A stretch of 64,000 nucleotides of DNA from an uncultured Prevotellaceae bacterium (GTDB lineage Bacteria > Bacteroidota > Bacteroidia > Bacteroidales > Bacteroidaceae), in contig CACZDV010000008.1 of NCBI GenBank assembly GCA_902780025.1, forward strand, positions 86,679 to 150,678. The letters run 5' to 3'. Under the pieces are notes generated by a model. The model worked only from the letters and a program-made list of their open reading frames with translations. It made no database searches and was not told where the DNA came from. The first letter of the stretch is position 1, and each line of letters starts with the position of its first letter. The translations under genes were made by a program, and so were the position numbers. Of the stretch, positions 27,207 to 38,425 are shown piece by piece.

Positions 27207-28562
27207 TTATGCCTCAGCGGCCAGACGCTCCTGGATGGCCTTGCTCTCAGCTTCGTAGCCAGGCTTGTTGAGCAGGGCGAACATATTCTTCTTGTAAGCT
27301 TCGACGCCGGGCTGGTTGAAGGGGTTCACGCCGAGCACGTTGCCGCTGATGCCGCAACCAATCTCGAAGAAGTAGATGAGTTGTCCGATGTAGTATTCGT
27401 TGAGTTCGGGCACCGAGATGCGGATGTTGGGTACACCACCATCGACATGGGCCAGACGGGTACCCAGCTCAGCCATCTTGTTCACCTCGTCGACGCGCTT
27501 GCCAGCCAGGAAGTTCAGACCGTCGAGGTTCTCATCGTCGCTGGGGAACAGCAGGGTGCGGTTGGGCTTCTCAATCGAGATGACCGTCTCAAAGATAGTG
27601 CGCTCGCCATCCTGAATCCACTGACCCATAGAGTGCAGGTCGGTGGTGAAATCGACCGATGCGGGGAAGATACCCTTCTTGTCCTTACCCTCAGACTCGC
27701 CGTAAAGCTGCTTCCACCATTCAGAAACGAAGTGGAGTTTCGGCTGGTAGTTCACCATGATTTCAATCTTCTTGCCGTTCTGGTAGAGGGCATTACGCAC
27801 GGCGGCATACTGTGCTGCAGGGTTCTCAGCAGCAGGTACGTCCTTACCGCAGGCCTTCTCCATATCCTGAGCACCCTGTACCAACGCCTTGATGTCGAAA
27901 CCTGCGCAGGCAATGGGCAGCAGACCGACGGGCGTCAGCACCGAGAAGCGACCACCCACGTTGTCGGGAATGATGAACGACTTGTAGCCCTCCTTGTCAG
28001 CACAGGTGCGGGCAGCACCACGCTTGGCATCGGTAACAGCCACAATAACGTCCTTGGCCACCTCCTTACCCATCTGGGCCTCACACTGCTTCTTCAGCAG
28101 GCGGAAGGTGAGGGCGGTCTCCGTCGTCGTACCCGACTTCGAGATGTTGATGACACCGAACTTTTTGTCCTTCAGGTACTCAGTCATCTCCGAGAGGTAG
28201 TCCTCGCCGATGTTGTTGCCGGCAAAGAGGATGGTGGGGTTCTTCTTGTCCTGAATGAGCCAGGCAAACGAGTTGCCGAGGGCCTCGATGACGGCGCGGG
28301 CGCCGAGGTAGCTGCCGCCAATGCCGGCTACGACGACCACTTCGCACTTCTCACGCAGCGTGTTGGCAGCAGCCTGTACCTCATCGAGGAAGGCAGGCGT
28401 GATGCTCGAAGGCAGATGCAGCCATCCGAGGAAGTCGTTACCGGGACAAGTCCCATTCTCCAAGGCCTCTTGTGCGGCCTTTACCTGAGGCTCCAAAGCC
28501 TCCACGGCACCTTTTTCCAAGAAACAGGCGGCTTTTGTAATGTCAAGACTGATATTCTTCAT
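27207..28562 (-). CDS. pgi: glucose-6-phosphate isomerase
   Basis: 451 aa, the short form common in Bacteroidetes and Firmicutes. Signature stretches are present: [16 protein letters not shown], the phosphate-binding [30 protein letters not shown] and the C-terminal [12 protein letters not shown]. It interconverts glucose-6-phosphate and fructose-6-phosphate in the cytoplasm. First gene of a two-gene unit with the HAD phosphatase. The opposite strand carries a long open frame that is a shadow of this gene. Confidence 0.97.
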   Translation of the reverse strand: MKNISLDITKAACFLEKGAVEALEPQVKAAQEALENGTCPGNDFLGWLHLPSSITPAFLDEVQAAANTLREKCEVVVVAGIGGSYLGARAVIEALGNSFAWLIQDKKNPTILFAGNNIGEDYLSEMTEYLKDKKFGVINISKSGTTTETALTFRLLKKQCEAQMGKEVAKDVIVAVTDAKRGAARTCADKEGYKSFIIPDNVGGRFSVLTPVGLLPIACAGFDIKALVQGAQDMEKACGKDVPAAENPAAQYAAVRNALYQNGKKIEIMVNYQPKLHFVSEWWKQLYGESEGKDKKGIFPASVDFTTDLHSMGQWIQDGERTIFETVISIEKPNRTLLFPSDDENLDGLNFLAGKRVDEVNKMAELGTRLAHVDGGVPNIRISVPELNEYYIGQLIYFFEIGCGISGNVLGVNPFNQPGVEAYKKNMFALLNKPGYEAESKAIQERLAAEA

Positions 28563-28660
28563 TGTCGTTGTTTTATGTTATTGATAGTTTTTTATCATCT
28601 TTTGGACTGCAAAAATACAAATAATTGGTGAAACTGCAAAGAATTTCGGTAAAATATGTA

Positions 28661-28668
28661 TATCTTTG
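28661..28668 (+). promoter_or_regulatory. promoter -7 element for the gene at 28695
   Basis: TATCTTTG, 27 bases before the ATG. No clear TTTG is seen at the expected upstream spacing, so this is only a half-consensus call. Confidence 0.45.
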
Positions 28669-28694
28669 CAAGCAAATAACAAAGCCTAAAGAAT

Positions 28695-31586
28695 ATGAAA
28701 GCAACATTAATTGCTCTAATGATGATATTTGGCATCGTATCGGCACAAGCCAGCGACGGTCTTGACAGCATCCAGCGATTACTGGCAGATGCGCCCATAC
28801 AGGAAAAGGTGTACCTGCACTTAGACAACAACTGCTACTACCGGGGGGAGGAAATATGGTATAAGGCATACGTGGTAAGGGCCGACAACAACCAGTACAC
28901 CGACCTGAGCCGCCTACTCTACGTAGAACTGGTGTCGCCTGACGGTCTGCTGGTGGAGCGTCAGACCATCAGCATCTCCGAAGACGGCGACGGCGAGGGG
29001 TCGTTCTACCTGACCGACTCACTCTATTCCGGCTTCTACGAGATAAGGGCCTACACCCGTTGGATGATGAACTTCTGCGTGACGGAGCATCCCTCGAACT
29101 ACCGTTCGCGCCAGCTCTTCTACAGCAGGCAAATGGCCGACGACTTCTACCGACTCTACGGTACGGTCTATAGCCGCGTGGTGCCCGTCTATGAGACCCC
29201 TGAGAAGATGGGAGAATACGCGATGAAGTACATCGTGGAACGCCCGAAGACCCGACTCGATAAAGAACTGAAGGCCAACCTGAAGATCAATTTCTATCCC
29301 GAGGGCGGACACCTCATAGCAGGAACGAAAGCAAACGTAGCCTTCGAGGCCGTCAACGAACTGGGTGAACAAGTCGATATTACGGGAAAAGTGGGCAGCA
29401 AGACCATCAAGACTGAGCACGAAGGGCGCGGCGTCTTTACGGTTGACGTGCCTGAGAACGGACGGTTGGAGGCCCACTTCCACTATGCCGACAAGGACTA
29501 TAACATAGACCTGCCGAAGACCGAGAAGACCGGTTGTGCCCTGAGTGTCAAAACGGATGACGATAACGTCACAGCTACGGTCACCCTTCGCGGTGTACCT
29601 ACTGATGTGGACTATGCAGCTGTGGTGCTGTCGCGAGGACAACTGAAGGTATTCGAACGGTTCAGACCTGACAGCAAGGGACACGCCGCCGTCAGCATCG
29701 ATACCCGTGAACTGCCGTCGGGCGTCAGCGACCTTCTTATTATCGATAACGACGGGCGTCCGATGGCCGACCGGCTATTCTTCGTCAACAACCACGAACT
29801 CGACAACGGACAAATCACCCTGAACATTCCCAAGATTGACTACCAGCCCTACGAGGCCATCGACCTGGAGCTACAAGTGCCTGAAGGTACCGACCAGGTG
29901 TCGGTCAGCATCCGCGATGCAGCTACCGACGATCCCACCTACGACACGGGCAACATCATGACCGAACTGCTGTTGTCGAGCGAACTGAAGGGCTTTATTC
30001 CTCATCCCGACTACTACTTCGAGGCCGACGACCAACAGCACCGCCACCATCTGGACCTGCTGCTGATGGTGCAGGGCTGGCGGCGCTACAACTATGGCGA
30101 CCTGACCGACGGCAAGCCCTTGCGCTACGGTCCGGAGCAATGCCTCAATGTGGACGGCAATGTCTATAACACCATTCCCGCCGACTGGGAGATTGACGAG
30201 ATCAAGTACTGGAAGCAGGGCGTCTTCGGCTACAGTGAGACAAAAGCCCTGCATGCCGACCCTGAGGACCCCACCTACAAGGAACTGATGGAGCGCGTCA
30301 ACGGCGTGAAATCAGAAGGCGAGAAACTGGCATCATTGGACGGCACACTGGAACTGCAAACCACCGGTGAAGCCATCTTCATAGAGGAGCCTGCCTGGAA
30401 ACAGGATGTGTCAAGCTCTGCCCGTAATGAAGAGAAGAAGGTGGCCGAACATCACGGTTCGCTGAAACGGGAAGTGACGGTGGAGTGCGAACTGGTAGAG
30501 CTCGACGACAACGGTCTGCAACTGCCTGAGTCGACGATTGCCAAGTTCAAGACTGAGACCACACACGGCGGGCACTTCCACTTCGACCTGCCCAACTACA
30601 AGAATGCGGGTGCCCTATTCCTCAGGGCCTACGACTCAGGTCTCGATGACAAAAAGCTACAGAAGAAGTTGAACAAGGGATTCCTCTCCGAAGAAGCCAT
30701 CCCCGACTATTTCGTCAAGCGCGACCTCTTCTTCCCTGTCTTCGCCAAGAAATATTCCTTCTATCAGTGCCACCTGCCTGATGACGAGGCGGCACCGCTG
30801 ACCCTTTCCTTCGATGATGTCAAAGCCGTAGATTCCATCTCGAAGATGGATCGTGTGCTCAGCGGGGTAACCGTCAAGAAACGCCGTCGTCGCGGACGCC
30901 GTAAGATAGACTACACCAAACCAGTATGCGTCTATGATGCCATGGATCTCTACGACCTGTGTACCGACCGTGGACTCTGCTATGGACAGTTCGATATGAT
31001 GAGCTTCCCCGTGGCCGTAGCCACAGCCCTGTTCGGTACCTATAACGCCGACCGTTTCTTCAACGTGCAGGCCCGGATCAATGATGATTATATGAGGCCC
31101 TATATCTTCTTCCGTAACTACGCGCTCACCACGCCCGTCGCCCAACCCTTCATTAGCGACTACAAGTTAGCAGGTTGTATGCTGCTGGCCCGTCAGGACA
31201 TCATCAAGTGCTACACCGACTTTGAGCTGCGCAACGAAGACCGGGATGTCCCCATGCAGACCGGAACTGCCGACGTCACCTTGCAGTTCGAGCTGATGCC
31301 CGATGACAGCAAGCGTCCCGTCTGGCGCGACCGCCGCATCCTGGTACCCGGCATCATAGAGCCCGACGAGTTCTACCTGACACCCGACTACAGCAAACGC
31401 CCACCGACGGCTGATTCATACGACTACCGCCGCACACTCTACTGGGACCCTGCCGCCACCCCCGACGACGACGGACGGCTGAAGTTGCACCTGTTCAACA
31501 ACGGCAAGCAGACCCGCATCTGCGTCAGTGCGGCGGGCATCGGTGAAGAAGGAAATCTGCTGTATTTGTCAGAATACGCCAAATAG
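28695..31586 (+). CDS. large secreted MG2-domain-like protein
   Basis: 963 aa. Signal peptide (MKATLIALMMIFGIVSAQAS). The N-terminal part (EKVYLHLDNNCYYRGEEIWY, then SGFYEIRAYTRWMMN) is the MG2/alpha-2-macroglobulin-like beta-sandwich arrangement found in large Bacteroidetes exported proteins, which often continue toward a TonB-receptor-like region. Here a basic patch (KKRRRRGRRKIDYTKP) interrupts the second half, and no plug or barrel is visible. It is probably periplasmic or surface-located; function unknown. Convergent with the next gene, with an 18-base overlap of the 3' ends. Confidence 0.7.
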   Translation: MKATLIALMMIFGIVSAQASDGLDSIQRLLADAPIQEKVYLHLDNNCYYRGEEIWYKAYVVRADNNQYTDLSRLLYVELVSPDGLLVERQTISISEDGDGEGSFYLTDSLYSGFYEIRAYTRWMMNFCVTEHPSNYRSRQLFYSRQMADDFYRLYGTVYSRVVPVYETPEKMGEYAMKYIVERPKTRLDKELKANLKINFYPEGGHLIAGTKANVAFEAVNELGEQVDITGKVGSKTIKTEHEGRGVFTVDVPENGRLEAHFHYADKDYNIDLPKTEKTGCALSVKTDDDNVTATVTLRGVPTDVDYAAVVLSRGQLKVFERFRPDSKGHAAVSIDTRELPSGVSDLLIIDNDGRPMADRLFFVNNHELDNGQITLNIPKIDYQPYEAIDLELQVPEGTDQVSVSIRDAATDDPTYDTGNIMTELLLSSELKGFIPHPDYYFEADDQQHRHHLDLLLMVQGWRRYNYGDLTDGKPLRYGPEQCLNVDGNVYNTIPADWEIDEIKYWKQGVFGYSETKALHADPEDPTYKELMERVNGVKSEGEKLASLDGTLELQTTGEAIFIEEPAWKQDVSSSARNEEKKVAEHHGSLKREVTVECELVELDDNGLQLPESTIAKFKTETTHGGHFHFDLPNYKNAGALFLRAYDSGLDDKKLQKKLNKGFLSEEAIPDYFVKRDLFFPVFAKKYSFYQCHLPDDEAAPLTLSFDDVKAVDSISKMDRVLSGVTVKKRRRRGRRKIDYTKPVCVYDAMDLYDLCTDRGLCYGQFDMMSFPVAVATALFGTYNADRFFNVQARINDDYMRPYIFFRNYALTTPVAQPFISDYKLAGCMLLARQDIIKCYTDFELRNEDRDVPMQTGTADVTLQFELMPDDSKRPVWRDRRILVPGIIEPDEFYLTPDYSKRPPTADSYDYRRTLYWDPAATPDDDGRLKLHLFNNGKQTRICVSAAGIGEEGNLLYLSEYAK

Positions 31587-32777
31587 GTCCTTACGGTCGA
31601 AGAACTCCAGCACGGCCTCCTCAACACGGGTACGGCGGACAAACTCGTTCTTACGCCAGAAGTCGCGGTCGTACGCCTGCTTCTCAATGCGCTTGTGCAG
31701 GTCGTCTTCGAACTTTAGGTCCTTACCTTTCTTCCCCTGATGAGGACCTACGTTGAAGAGCGTCGACTTGGTACGTACCAGCGAACTATCCACATGGTGG
31801 TAGGTATCGACATAGACCGACTGTACCTCGGTAAAACCGTTCTCCTCAGTCATGTTGATACTGAAGTTAAAGACTATCGGCAACACCTCGTCCTTGCGCT
31901 TCAGTTCCTTAGGGTACTGCTGCAGGATGCGGAAATTGCGTCCGCTGCCGTCACAGCGCAGAATATGATTGCTGACCGAGTCGACATAGAGCGTGCAGTC
32001 AAGAATGGTGTAGCCCGTGATGGAATCCTTTGGCTGAAAGCGGATAACATAGATGGCACTCGTCGAGTCGCTCAGCAGGTCGTAGTCGATGTTATAGACC
32101 TTGCTGGCCTTCTCGTACAGCGGCATAATATCCTCTGACGGCTGCAGCCGACTCTTGTCCGAAGCCAATTCTATCTGAGAGAAGGTGAAGAAGTTCTTGT
32201 AAAAGTGCAGAATCATACCTGAAGTCGTGTCGGGCTGTATGCCGGCATAGCGACCACTCGTCAGTTTCAGGTCGTTGAGAGCCACCGCCGAACGACCTGA
32301 CAGGAAGGCCTCCAAGTATTCGTAGCAGGTAGAGTCGACGAAGGCCGTCTGACGGTAGTAGTAGTCAGCTGTCTTGCGACGGTGCTTCTTCTTCTGGCGC
32401 ACGGTCTCCTTTCTGATTTCCTTCAGCGGCAGCGCCTTCACATTCACCTCGCGCACCATCAGCGTCGTGGGCTGCAGCTTCACCTTGTGGCCGATAGCCT
32501 TCGGACTCAATGTCAGCGATTTGTAGCCAGCATACGTGAAACGCAGCTTGTCGCCCTCCATCACCGCGATGCGGAAGCCGCCCTCAGCATTAGTAATGGT
32601 CGACGCATGGCGGGGCGGCACCACACTAATACTGGCAAACGGCAGTGGTTCACCCGTCTCGGCATCCACTACCGTTGCCTCTATCACCGTCACCTCTTTT
32701 TCTTCCTCCTGCGAGAAAGCCTCCAATGGCAACAGCATCAGGAATATCAATAAAAGACTACCACACCTACGGAGCAT
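31569..32777 (-). CDS. secreted protein with carboxypeptidase-like regulatory domain
   Basis: 402 aa. Signal sequence (LLLIFLMLLPLEAFSQ), then a CarboxypepD_reg-like beta-sandwich (ATVVDAETGEPLPFASISVV, TNAEGGFRIAV) at about 30-110. A basic linker (KEIRKETVRQKKKHRRK) leads to a beta-rich region similar to the middle of Bacteroidetes DUF5686-type proteins but much shorter. Function not recognised. Its 3' end overlaps that of the convergent gene by 18 bases. Confidence 0.7.
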   Translation of the reverse strand: MLRRCGSLLLIFLMLLPLEAFSQEEEKEVTVIEATVVDAETGEPLPFASISVVPPRHASTITNAEGGFRIAVMEGDKLRFTYAGYKSLTLSPKAIGHKVKLQPTTLMVREVNVKALPLKEIRKETVRQKKKHRRKTADYYYRQTAFVDSTCYEYLEAFLSGRSAVALNDLKLTSGRYAGIQPDTTSGMILHFYKNFFTFSQIELASDKSRLQPSEDIMPLYEKASKVYNIDYDLLSDSTSAIYVIRFQPKDSITGYTILDCTLYVDSVSNHILRCDGSGRNFRILQQYPKELKRKDEVLPIVFNFSINMTEENGFTEVQSVYVDTYHHVDSSLVRTKSTLFNVGPHQGKKGKDLKFEDDLHKRIEKQAYDRDFWRKNEFVRRTRVEEAVLEFFDRKDLFGVF

Positions 32778-32813
32778 TCCTTTCTTTATTAATTATCGGA
32801 ACCTCCCTGGTAC

Positions 32814-34346
32814 TTATTTTGCATAAGCTACACTGCGAGTCTCGCGGATGACCGTAATCTTCACCTGTCCAGGATAAGTCATCTCGTTCTGAATCTTCGT
32901 GGCTATCTCGCCGCTCAAAGCCTCAGTCTCAGCATCAGACATCTTGTCGGCACCTACGATGACACGCAGTTCACGACCAGCTTGGATAGCATAGGTCTTA
33001 GTGACACCAGGATAACTCATGGCAATGGCCTCAAGATCGTTCAGACGCTTAATATAGGCCTCAACGATTTCACGGCGGGCACCAGGACGGGCACCACTGA
33101 TAGCATCGCACACCTGAACAATGGGAGCCAACAGAGTCTGCATCTCCATCTCGTCGTGGTGGGCACCGATAGCGTTGCAGATATCGGGTTTCTCCTTGAA
33201 CTGCTCAGCCAGCTTAGCTCCATAGAGTGCATGGGGCATCTCGCTCTCCTCATCAGGCACCTTACCAATATCATGCAGAAGTCCGGCGCGCTTGGCCTTC
33301 TTAGGATTCAAGCCCAACTCAGCAGCCATCACAGCACAGAGATTAGCAGTCTCACGGGCATGCTGCAAAAGATTCTGACCGTATGAGGAGCGATACTTCA
33401 TCTTACCAATAATACGGATAAGCTCGGGATGCAAGCCATGGATACCGAGGTCAATGGCAGTACGCTTACCCGTCTCGATGATTTCATTGTCCAACTGCTT
33501 CTTCACCTTAGCTACTACTTCCTCAATACGGGCAGGGTGAATACGTCCGTCGCTGACCAACTGGTGCAGTGCCAGACGACAGGTCTCACGGCGTACAGGG
33601 TCAAAGCCGCTGATGACAATGGCCTCAGGCGTATCGTCAACCACGATCTCAACGCCACAGGCTGCTTCCAAGGCACGGATATTACGACCTTCACGACCGA
33701 TGACACGGCCCTTGACGTCGTCGTTGTCAATATGGAACACCGATACGGAATTCTCCACGGCGGTCTCAGTAGCTACACGCTGGATGGTCTGAATGACGAT
33801 TTTCTTGGCCTGGGCGTTGGCATTCAACTTGGCCTCGTCCATGATTTCATTGATGTAAGCCTGAGCATCGGTGCGGGCTTCGTCCTTCAATGACTCCACC
33901 AAACGGTTCTTTGCTTCTTCAGCACTCAATCCAGAAAGTTCCTCCAGCTTCTCGCGCTCTTTGAGCTGCATCTTCTCCAACTCTTCCTGCTTTACACCAA
34001 GAAGTTTCTTTTCGTTGTCAATACGTTGCTGCTGATTGTCAAGTTCGTTCTTACGACGTCCTAATTCGTCCTGACGCTGGTTCAGGCTGATCTCACGCTG
34101 TTTCAGTTTGTTCTCACTCTGCTGGAAGTGCTGGTTGCGTTGCTGCACTTCTTTCTCAAGTTCACTCTTCTTGTTCAGGAATTTCTCCTTCACTTCAAGC
34201 AACTTTTTCTCTTTAATAACTTCAGCCTCCTTACCGGCGGCCTCAACCATCTCATTGTATTTTCCTTTTAAAACATAACGGAAAATCATGTATCCGCAAA
34301 TGCCTCCTACAATAAGGGCGGCTACGGCAACAATTACATAAACCAT
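32814..34346 (-). CDS. rny: ribonuclease Y
   Basis: 510 aa. N-terminal membrane helix ([19 protein letters not shown]), a long charged coiled coil (about 30-200), a KH domain ([20 protein letters not shown]) and an HD domain with the metal motif HDIGK. It is a membrane-tethered endoribonuclease that starts mRNA decay. It is the last gene of a run with zapA and a coiled-coil protein upstream, a gene order I know from Bacteroidetes. Confidence 0.96.
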   Translation of the reverse strand: MVYVIVAVAALIVGGICGYMIFRYVLKGKYNEMVEAAGKEAEVIKEKKLLEVKEKFLNKKSELEKEVQQRNQHFQQSENKLKQREISLNQRQDELGRRKNELDNQQQRIDNEKKLLGVKQEELEKMQLKEREKLEELSGLSAEEAKNRLVESLKDEARTDAQAYINEIMDEAKLNANAQAKKIVIQTIQRVATETAVENSVSVFHIDNDDVKGRVIGREGRNIRALEAACGVEIVVDDTPEAIVISGFDPVRRETCRLALHQLVSDGRIHPARIEEVVAKVKKQLDNEIIETGKRTAIDLGIHGLHPELIRIIGKMKYRSSYGQNLLQHARETANLCAVMAAELGLNPKKAKRAGLLHDIGKVPDEESEMPHALYGAKLAEQFKEKPDICNAIGAHHDEMEMQTLLAPIVQVCDAISGARPGARREIVEAYIKRLNDLEAIAMSYPGVTKTYAIQAGRELRVIVGADKMSDAETEALSGEIATKIQNEMTYPGQVKITVIRETRSVAYAK

Positions 34347-34389
34347 AATTAAATCTATAATAAAGTTAATATTCTCACTTGGATGTCTA

Positions 34390-34689
34390 TTACTTCAATG
34401 CATTTTCAATCTCAGAAGTAAGACGAGCGAGAATATTATCATAGGGCACAGTATCGTTCTTGCCACGCTCACGCTGATACATCAAGGCGATGTCGATAAG
34501 CGACATCAAAGCGATGGTGTGGTCACTTTTCCGTCCTTTGTATGCCTGGGCATACGCATTGTAACGGTCAGTAATCAGCTTAGCGGCTGCACGGTAATAC
34601 TCCTCGTCACTGCGGTTAACGGTAACCTCAATTTCCTCATCGTAGACGTGCAGTCTGATATGTAGTTTCTCTTTGTTCACTTCTGCCAT
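34390..34689 (-). CDS. zapA: cell division protein ZapA
   Basis: 99 aa. The pattern [18 protein letters not shown] followed by [20 protein letters not shown] and an alpha-helical tail ([17 protein letters not shown]) matches ZapA, a small dimerising protein that bundles FtsZ filaments at midcell. It lies between a coiled-coil gene and rny, all on the minus strand. Confidence 0.85.
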   Translation of the reverse strand: MAEVNKEKLHIRLHVYDEEIEVTVNRSDEEYYRAAAKLITDRYNAYAQAYKGRKSDHTIALMSLIDIALMYQRERGKNDTVPYDNILARLTSEIENALK

Positions 34690-34729
34690 TGTCGTCGGGT
34701 AGTTGGCTTTTAGCTATTGGCTTACGGGC

Positions 34730-35029
34730 TTATGCCTTGTCGCCTTGTAGCATTGAAATGCACTTGTTTACTTCGCGAATCAGCTTCGACAATCGGTCTT
34801 TGGCTCCTTGAAGGTCACCGTCAGAAATCTCAATCATCCTGGCCATCTTCAGCGATTCGTAGTCACGCTCGTCCTGAGCCAACTGATCACGCAGGGCTTT
34901 GAGGTCCTGCTCGTTCTTTCCGACCATCTTATACAACTCTTCATTCTCCTTCTTCAGTTCCTGAAAACGGAGAATCATTTGCCGCACACGGGTCTCGAAA
35001 GTGGTCAAAGCATGCTCATTCTGTGTCAT
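34730..35029 (-). CDS. small coiled-coil protein upstream of zapA
   Basis: 99 aa, almost wholly coiled coil (MILRFQELKKENEELYKMVG and on), no membrane segment. Its length, heptad pattern and position directly before zapA suggest a ZapB-like partner in the division ring; this rests on position and shape only, not on sequence identity. Confidence 0.7.
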   Translation of the reverse strand: MTQNEHALTTFETRVRQMILRFQELKKENEELYKMVGKNEQDLKALRDQLAQDERDYESLKMARMIEISDGDLQGAKDRLSKLIREVNKCISMLQGDKA

Positions 35030-35116
35030 GACTCAACTTTTAACACACAAAAGTAGTGATTTTTTGCGTAATTATCTGCTTTTGCGTCAGTTATTTAATA
35101 TTAATTAAGAAGTCCT

Positions 35117-35740
35117 TTACTTTTTTCCGTCATCAGCAGGCTGTTTTTCCTTCTTAGCCAACATCACAACACGATAGACGAAATTAGTAACCCATTTCTG
35201 GGAAAAGCCTAATTTCTGGTTGTACTTACGGACATCGACTACAGACTTCATTACACCGGCATCCGAGAAATCATTCTTATTGAAAATGTCGGAGATGGTC
35301 TTCTCGGTCATCGTGTAGATGGTTTTCTTGAAGAATCCAGGAACACGCAACTTGAACTTCATCAGGTTAGACGTCAGCATCATCAAATCCTGGGTAAAGC
35401 CCTGGAACTGATACATATACGTCTGAACATCCTGAACGTTCTTGCAGCGGCGACGGATACTCTGGTCAATCTCCTTTGTAAACGACTCATCCATACCGTA
35501 GATTTCCATCATCATTTTCGTCACACGCTGCTTTTCGGCTACGCCAAGACGGTTATTAACCGTAGGAACCTTGAGCGTTGACTTGAATACACGAAGGTCG
35601 GGCAGTGCCGCCAAGTTCGAGATATGGAGGTCAGCTGCCATCACTGCTTGGAAATAAACACGAATGAGCGTCATGAAGTCTTCCATGCCGCCAACCTTCT
35701 GTTCCTCCTTCTTTCCAAATAATTTACTGAAAAAACTCAT
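35117..35740 (-). CDS. conserved hypothetical cytoplasmic protein
   Basis: 207 aa beginning MSFFSKLFGKKEEQKVGG. Predominantly alpha-helical with basic residues, no signal peptide or catalytic motif. It lies between the zapA-rny group and the glycogen genes on the same strand with wide gaps, so it is probably its own unit. I do not recognise its function. Confidence 0.75.
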   Translation of the reverse strand: MSFFSKLFGKKEEQKVGGMEDFMTLIRVYFQAVMAADLHISNLAALPDLRVFKSTLKVPTVNNRLGVAEKQRVTKMMMEIYGMDESFTKEIDQSIRRRCKNVQDVQTYMYQFQGFTQDLMMLTSNLMKFKLRVPGFFKKTIYTMTEKTISDIFNKNDFSDAGVMKSVVDVRKYNQKLGFSQKWVTNFVYRVVMLAKKEKQPADDGKK

Positions 35741-35764
35741 ATTACTGACATTGTTTATATCCGT

Positions 35765-35798
35765 TTGCGCCTAACCCCATAATAGAGGCCAGGCGCAA
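35765..35798. other. hairpin between glgP and the gene at 35740
   Basis: TTGCGCCT (35765-35772) and AGGCGCAA (35791-35798) form a perfect 8-bp inverted repeat with an 18-base loop, just past the glgP stop on the minus strand. There is no U-run, so it would be a weak or Rho-assisted 3' end. Confidence 0.4.
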
Positions 35799-35823
35799 CA
35801 GATATATAAGGTTATAATATGCC

Positions 35824-38403
35824 TTACATACCGACAGGCAACTCCAACCACTTGACATAGCAGAAGTCCATACGGTGAGGCAGATTCTTATTCTTGGGGT
35901 ACATGCGGACAGCACTCTTGTACTGGCCAGCCTGCTTGGGCGAATGTTTCGCTTCGAAGGTATAGTTATTACCTTCCTTCTTCACCATCTTCAACGGCTC
36001 AATAGAGAAGACGTGCTCATTACCGTCCTGATCAACAGCCACATTGACCTTCTCAAGGGCAACGGCATCGTCAAGACCCTGCTCGTTGATGACATAGCGC
36101 AACGTGTACTCCACACCTGTCAGATGCTGGCCCGAAGCAGGAGCGGTAGACTCTGCAGACACCACACTGATGGCATCCCAACGCTCGGCAACGGCTTCCT
36201 TCCACTGGGCAATCTCCTTGGCTAACTGGAAGTTGTTGGCAGAGATCTGCTTAAAGCGCTTGGCTTCTTTCTCGTAGAACTTGGAATAGTAGTCGTCGAG
36301 TTGACGCTTCATCGTGTAGTGAGGTGCAATCTGGGCAATGGAGTTCTTGATAACGTTGATCCAGCCTTCGCTGATGCCCTGCTCGTTCTTAGCATAGTAG
36401 AGCGGCACGATGTCGTTCTCCAACAGTCCGTAGATGGTGGCAGCGTCGAGCTGGTCCTGATAGCCCTGATTCTGGTAGGTGCGCTTCTCTGTGAGTGCCC
36501 ATCCGGCACCCTCGCGGTAGCCTTCCAACCACCATCCGTCCTTGACGGAGAGGTTGACGACACCATTCATCTCGGCTTTCTCGCCAGAGGTACCAGAAGC
36601 CTCAAGCGGACGTGTTGGCGTATTCATCCAGATATCTACACCTGAGACGAGGCGACGAGCCAGCAGGAAGTCGTAGTCCTCGAGGAAGATAATCTTGCCG
36701 AGGAACTCGGGGCGCTGGCTGATTTCGTAGATGCGCTTGATGAGTCCCTGACCTGCACCATCGGCGGGGTGAGCCTTACCGGCAAAGAGGAAGATGACGG
36801 GATGCTCGGGATTGTTGACGATCTTCGACAGGCGCTCCAGATCCGTGAACAGCAAGTGAGCACGCTTGTAAGTAGCGAAACGACGGCAGAAACCAATCAC
36901 CAGCGCGTTGGGATTTACTTTATTCATCAAGCTAATCACACGCGAGGGATCACCCTGGTTCTTCAGCCAGGTATCGCGGAACTGTATCTTGATATAATCA
37001 AACAGCTTGGTCTTCAGAGCCATACGGGTAGCCCAGATTTCCTCATCGGGACAGTTATAGATTCCATGCCAGATTTCCTCGTTGGACTGATCACTCATGA
37101 ACTTGGCATCGAAATACTTGGCATAGACACTACGCCATTCAGCAGCAGCCCATGTGGGGAAGTGGACACCGTTGGTCACATAGCCCACGTGGTTCTCCTC
37201 AGGATAGTAACCGTTCCAGATGGGAGCGAACATCTTCTGAGAGACCCAACCGTGCAGCTTCGATACGCCGTTGACTTCCTGACAGGTATTGCAGGCGAAG
37301 GTCGACATACAGAACTTCTCGCCCTTGTCATCGGGATTGGTACGACCCATGCCGATGAACTCATCCCATGTGATACCGAGCTTCTGGGGATAGGCTCCCA
37401 TATACTTGCCGAACAGACCCTCGTCGAAGTAGTCGTGACCGGCAGGAACAGGAGTGTGGACAGTGTAAAGACCACTGGCGCGAACCAGCTCCATAGCCTG
37501 GTTAAAGTTCAAACCGTCTTCCTCGATATAGTCGCACAGACGCTGCAGGTTACAGAGGGCAGCATGTCCTTCGTTACAATGATAGATGTCCTTCTTGATG
37601 CCGAGCTTCTTGAGCAGCAGCATACCACCGATACCCAACAGGATCTCCTGCTTCAGACGGTTCTCCCAGTCACCGCCATAAAGGCTGTGAGTGATGGGGC
37701 GGTCGAAGTCTGAGTTCATCTCGTTGTCGGTGTCAAGCAGATAGAGCTTCACACGACCGACGTTTACACGCCATACATAAGCATGAACCTGATAGTTGGT
37801 ATAAGGCACGTCGATCACCAAGGGATTGCCGTCCTTGTCGAGCTGGCGTTCTATGGGCAGACTGCCGAAATTCTGGGTCTCATAGTTGGCAATCTGCTGA
37901 CCGTCCATCGAAAGGCTCTGTGTGAAATAGCCAAAACGATAGAGGAAACCGACGGCACACATATCAACATTGGAGTCAGAAGCCTCCTTCACATAGTCAC
38001 CGGCCAGCATACCCAGACCGCCGGAATAGATCTTCAGGGCCGAATGTATTCCATATTCCATGCAGAAATAGGCCACCGAAGGACGCTTGGCATCGGGCTT
38101 CACATCCATGTACTTCTTGAAAGCAGCATAGACTTCCTTGATGCGCTTCATCAACGCCTTATTCTTCATGATCTCTTCCTTGCGGACAAAAGTCAGCCGC
38201 TCCAGGAGCATCACGGGGTTATGCTTCACATCGTGATAAAGTTCCGGATCAAGATCGCGGAACAGGTCACGGGCCTCAAAATTCCATACCCACCACAGAT
38301 TGTGGGCAATTTCGTCCAGGCACTTCAGTTCCTCAGGAAGAGTGGCCCTGACAGTCAGGGTTTTCCAGTTGGGAACATTTACGTAATCAGCTTTAATCTT
38401 CAT
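35824..38403 (-). CDS. glgP: alpha-glucan (glycogen/maltodextrin) phosphorylase
   Basis: 859 aa, GT35 family. Recognised by [16 protein letters not shown] near the start, [20 protein letters not shown], the PLP-lysine region [14 protein letters not shown] and [10 protein letters not shown]. The last 110 residues form a small beta domain seen in the short-form phosphorylases of this type. It releases glucose-1-phosphate from storage glucan. It follows the glycogen synthase gene by 22 bases, so the two are cotranscribed. Confidence 0.95.
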   Translation of the reverse strand: MKIKADYVNVPNWKTLTVRATLPEELKCLDEIAHNLWWVWNFEARDLFRDLDPELYHDVKHNPVMLLERLTFVRKEEIMKNKALMKRIKEVYAAFKKYMDVKPDAKRPSVAYFCMEYGIHSALKIYSGGLGMLAGDYVKEASDSNVDMCAVGFLYRFGYFTQSLSMDGQQIANYETQNFGSLPIERQLDKDGNPLVIDVPYTNYQVHAYVWRVNVGRVKLYLLDTDNEMNSDFDRPITHSLYGGDWENRLKQEILLGIGGMLLLKKLGIKKDIYHCNEGHAALCNLQRLCDYIEEDGLNFNQAMELVRASGLYTVHTPVPAGHDYFDEGLFGKYMGAYPQKLGITWDEFIGMGRTNPDDKGEKFCMSTFACNTCQEVNGVSKLHGWVSQKMFAPIWNGYYPEENHVGYVTNGVHFPTWAAAEWRSVYAKYFDAKFMSDQSNEEIWHGIYNCPDEEIWATRMALKTKLFDYIKIQFRDTWLKNQGDPSRVISLMNKVNPNALVIGFCRRFATYKRAHLLFTDLERLSKIVNNPEHPVIFLFAGKAHPADGAGQGLIKRIYEISQRPEFLGKIIFLEDYDFLLARRLVSGVDIWMNTPTRPLEASGTSGEKAEMNGVVNLSVKDGWWLEGYREGAGWALTEKRTYQNQGYQDQLDAATIYGLLENDIVPLYYAKNEQGISEGWINVIKNSIAQIAPHYTMKRQLDDYYSKFYEKEAKRFKQISANNFQLAKEIAQWKEAVAERWDAISVVSAESTAPASGQHLTGVEYTLRYVINEQGLDDAVALEKVNVAVDQDGNEHVFSIEPLKMVKKEGNNYTFEAKHSPKQAGQYKSAVRMYPKNKNLPHRMDFCYVKWLELPVGM

Positions 38404-38425
38404 AATTAATCAGTTATTTTGTTTG

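Noticed and set aside
27147-28631. 494-codon open frame on the plus strand, longer than pgi
   Set aside because: It lies opposite pgi, has no recognisable domain and arises from the strong third-position GC bias of pgi.
36769-37713. 314-codon plus-strand frame within glgP
   Set aside because: Shadow of the conserved phosphorylase on the other strand; no family motif.
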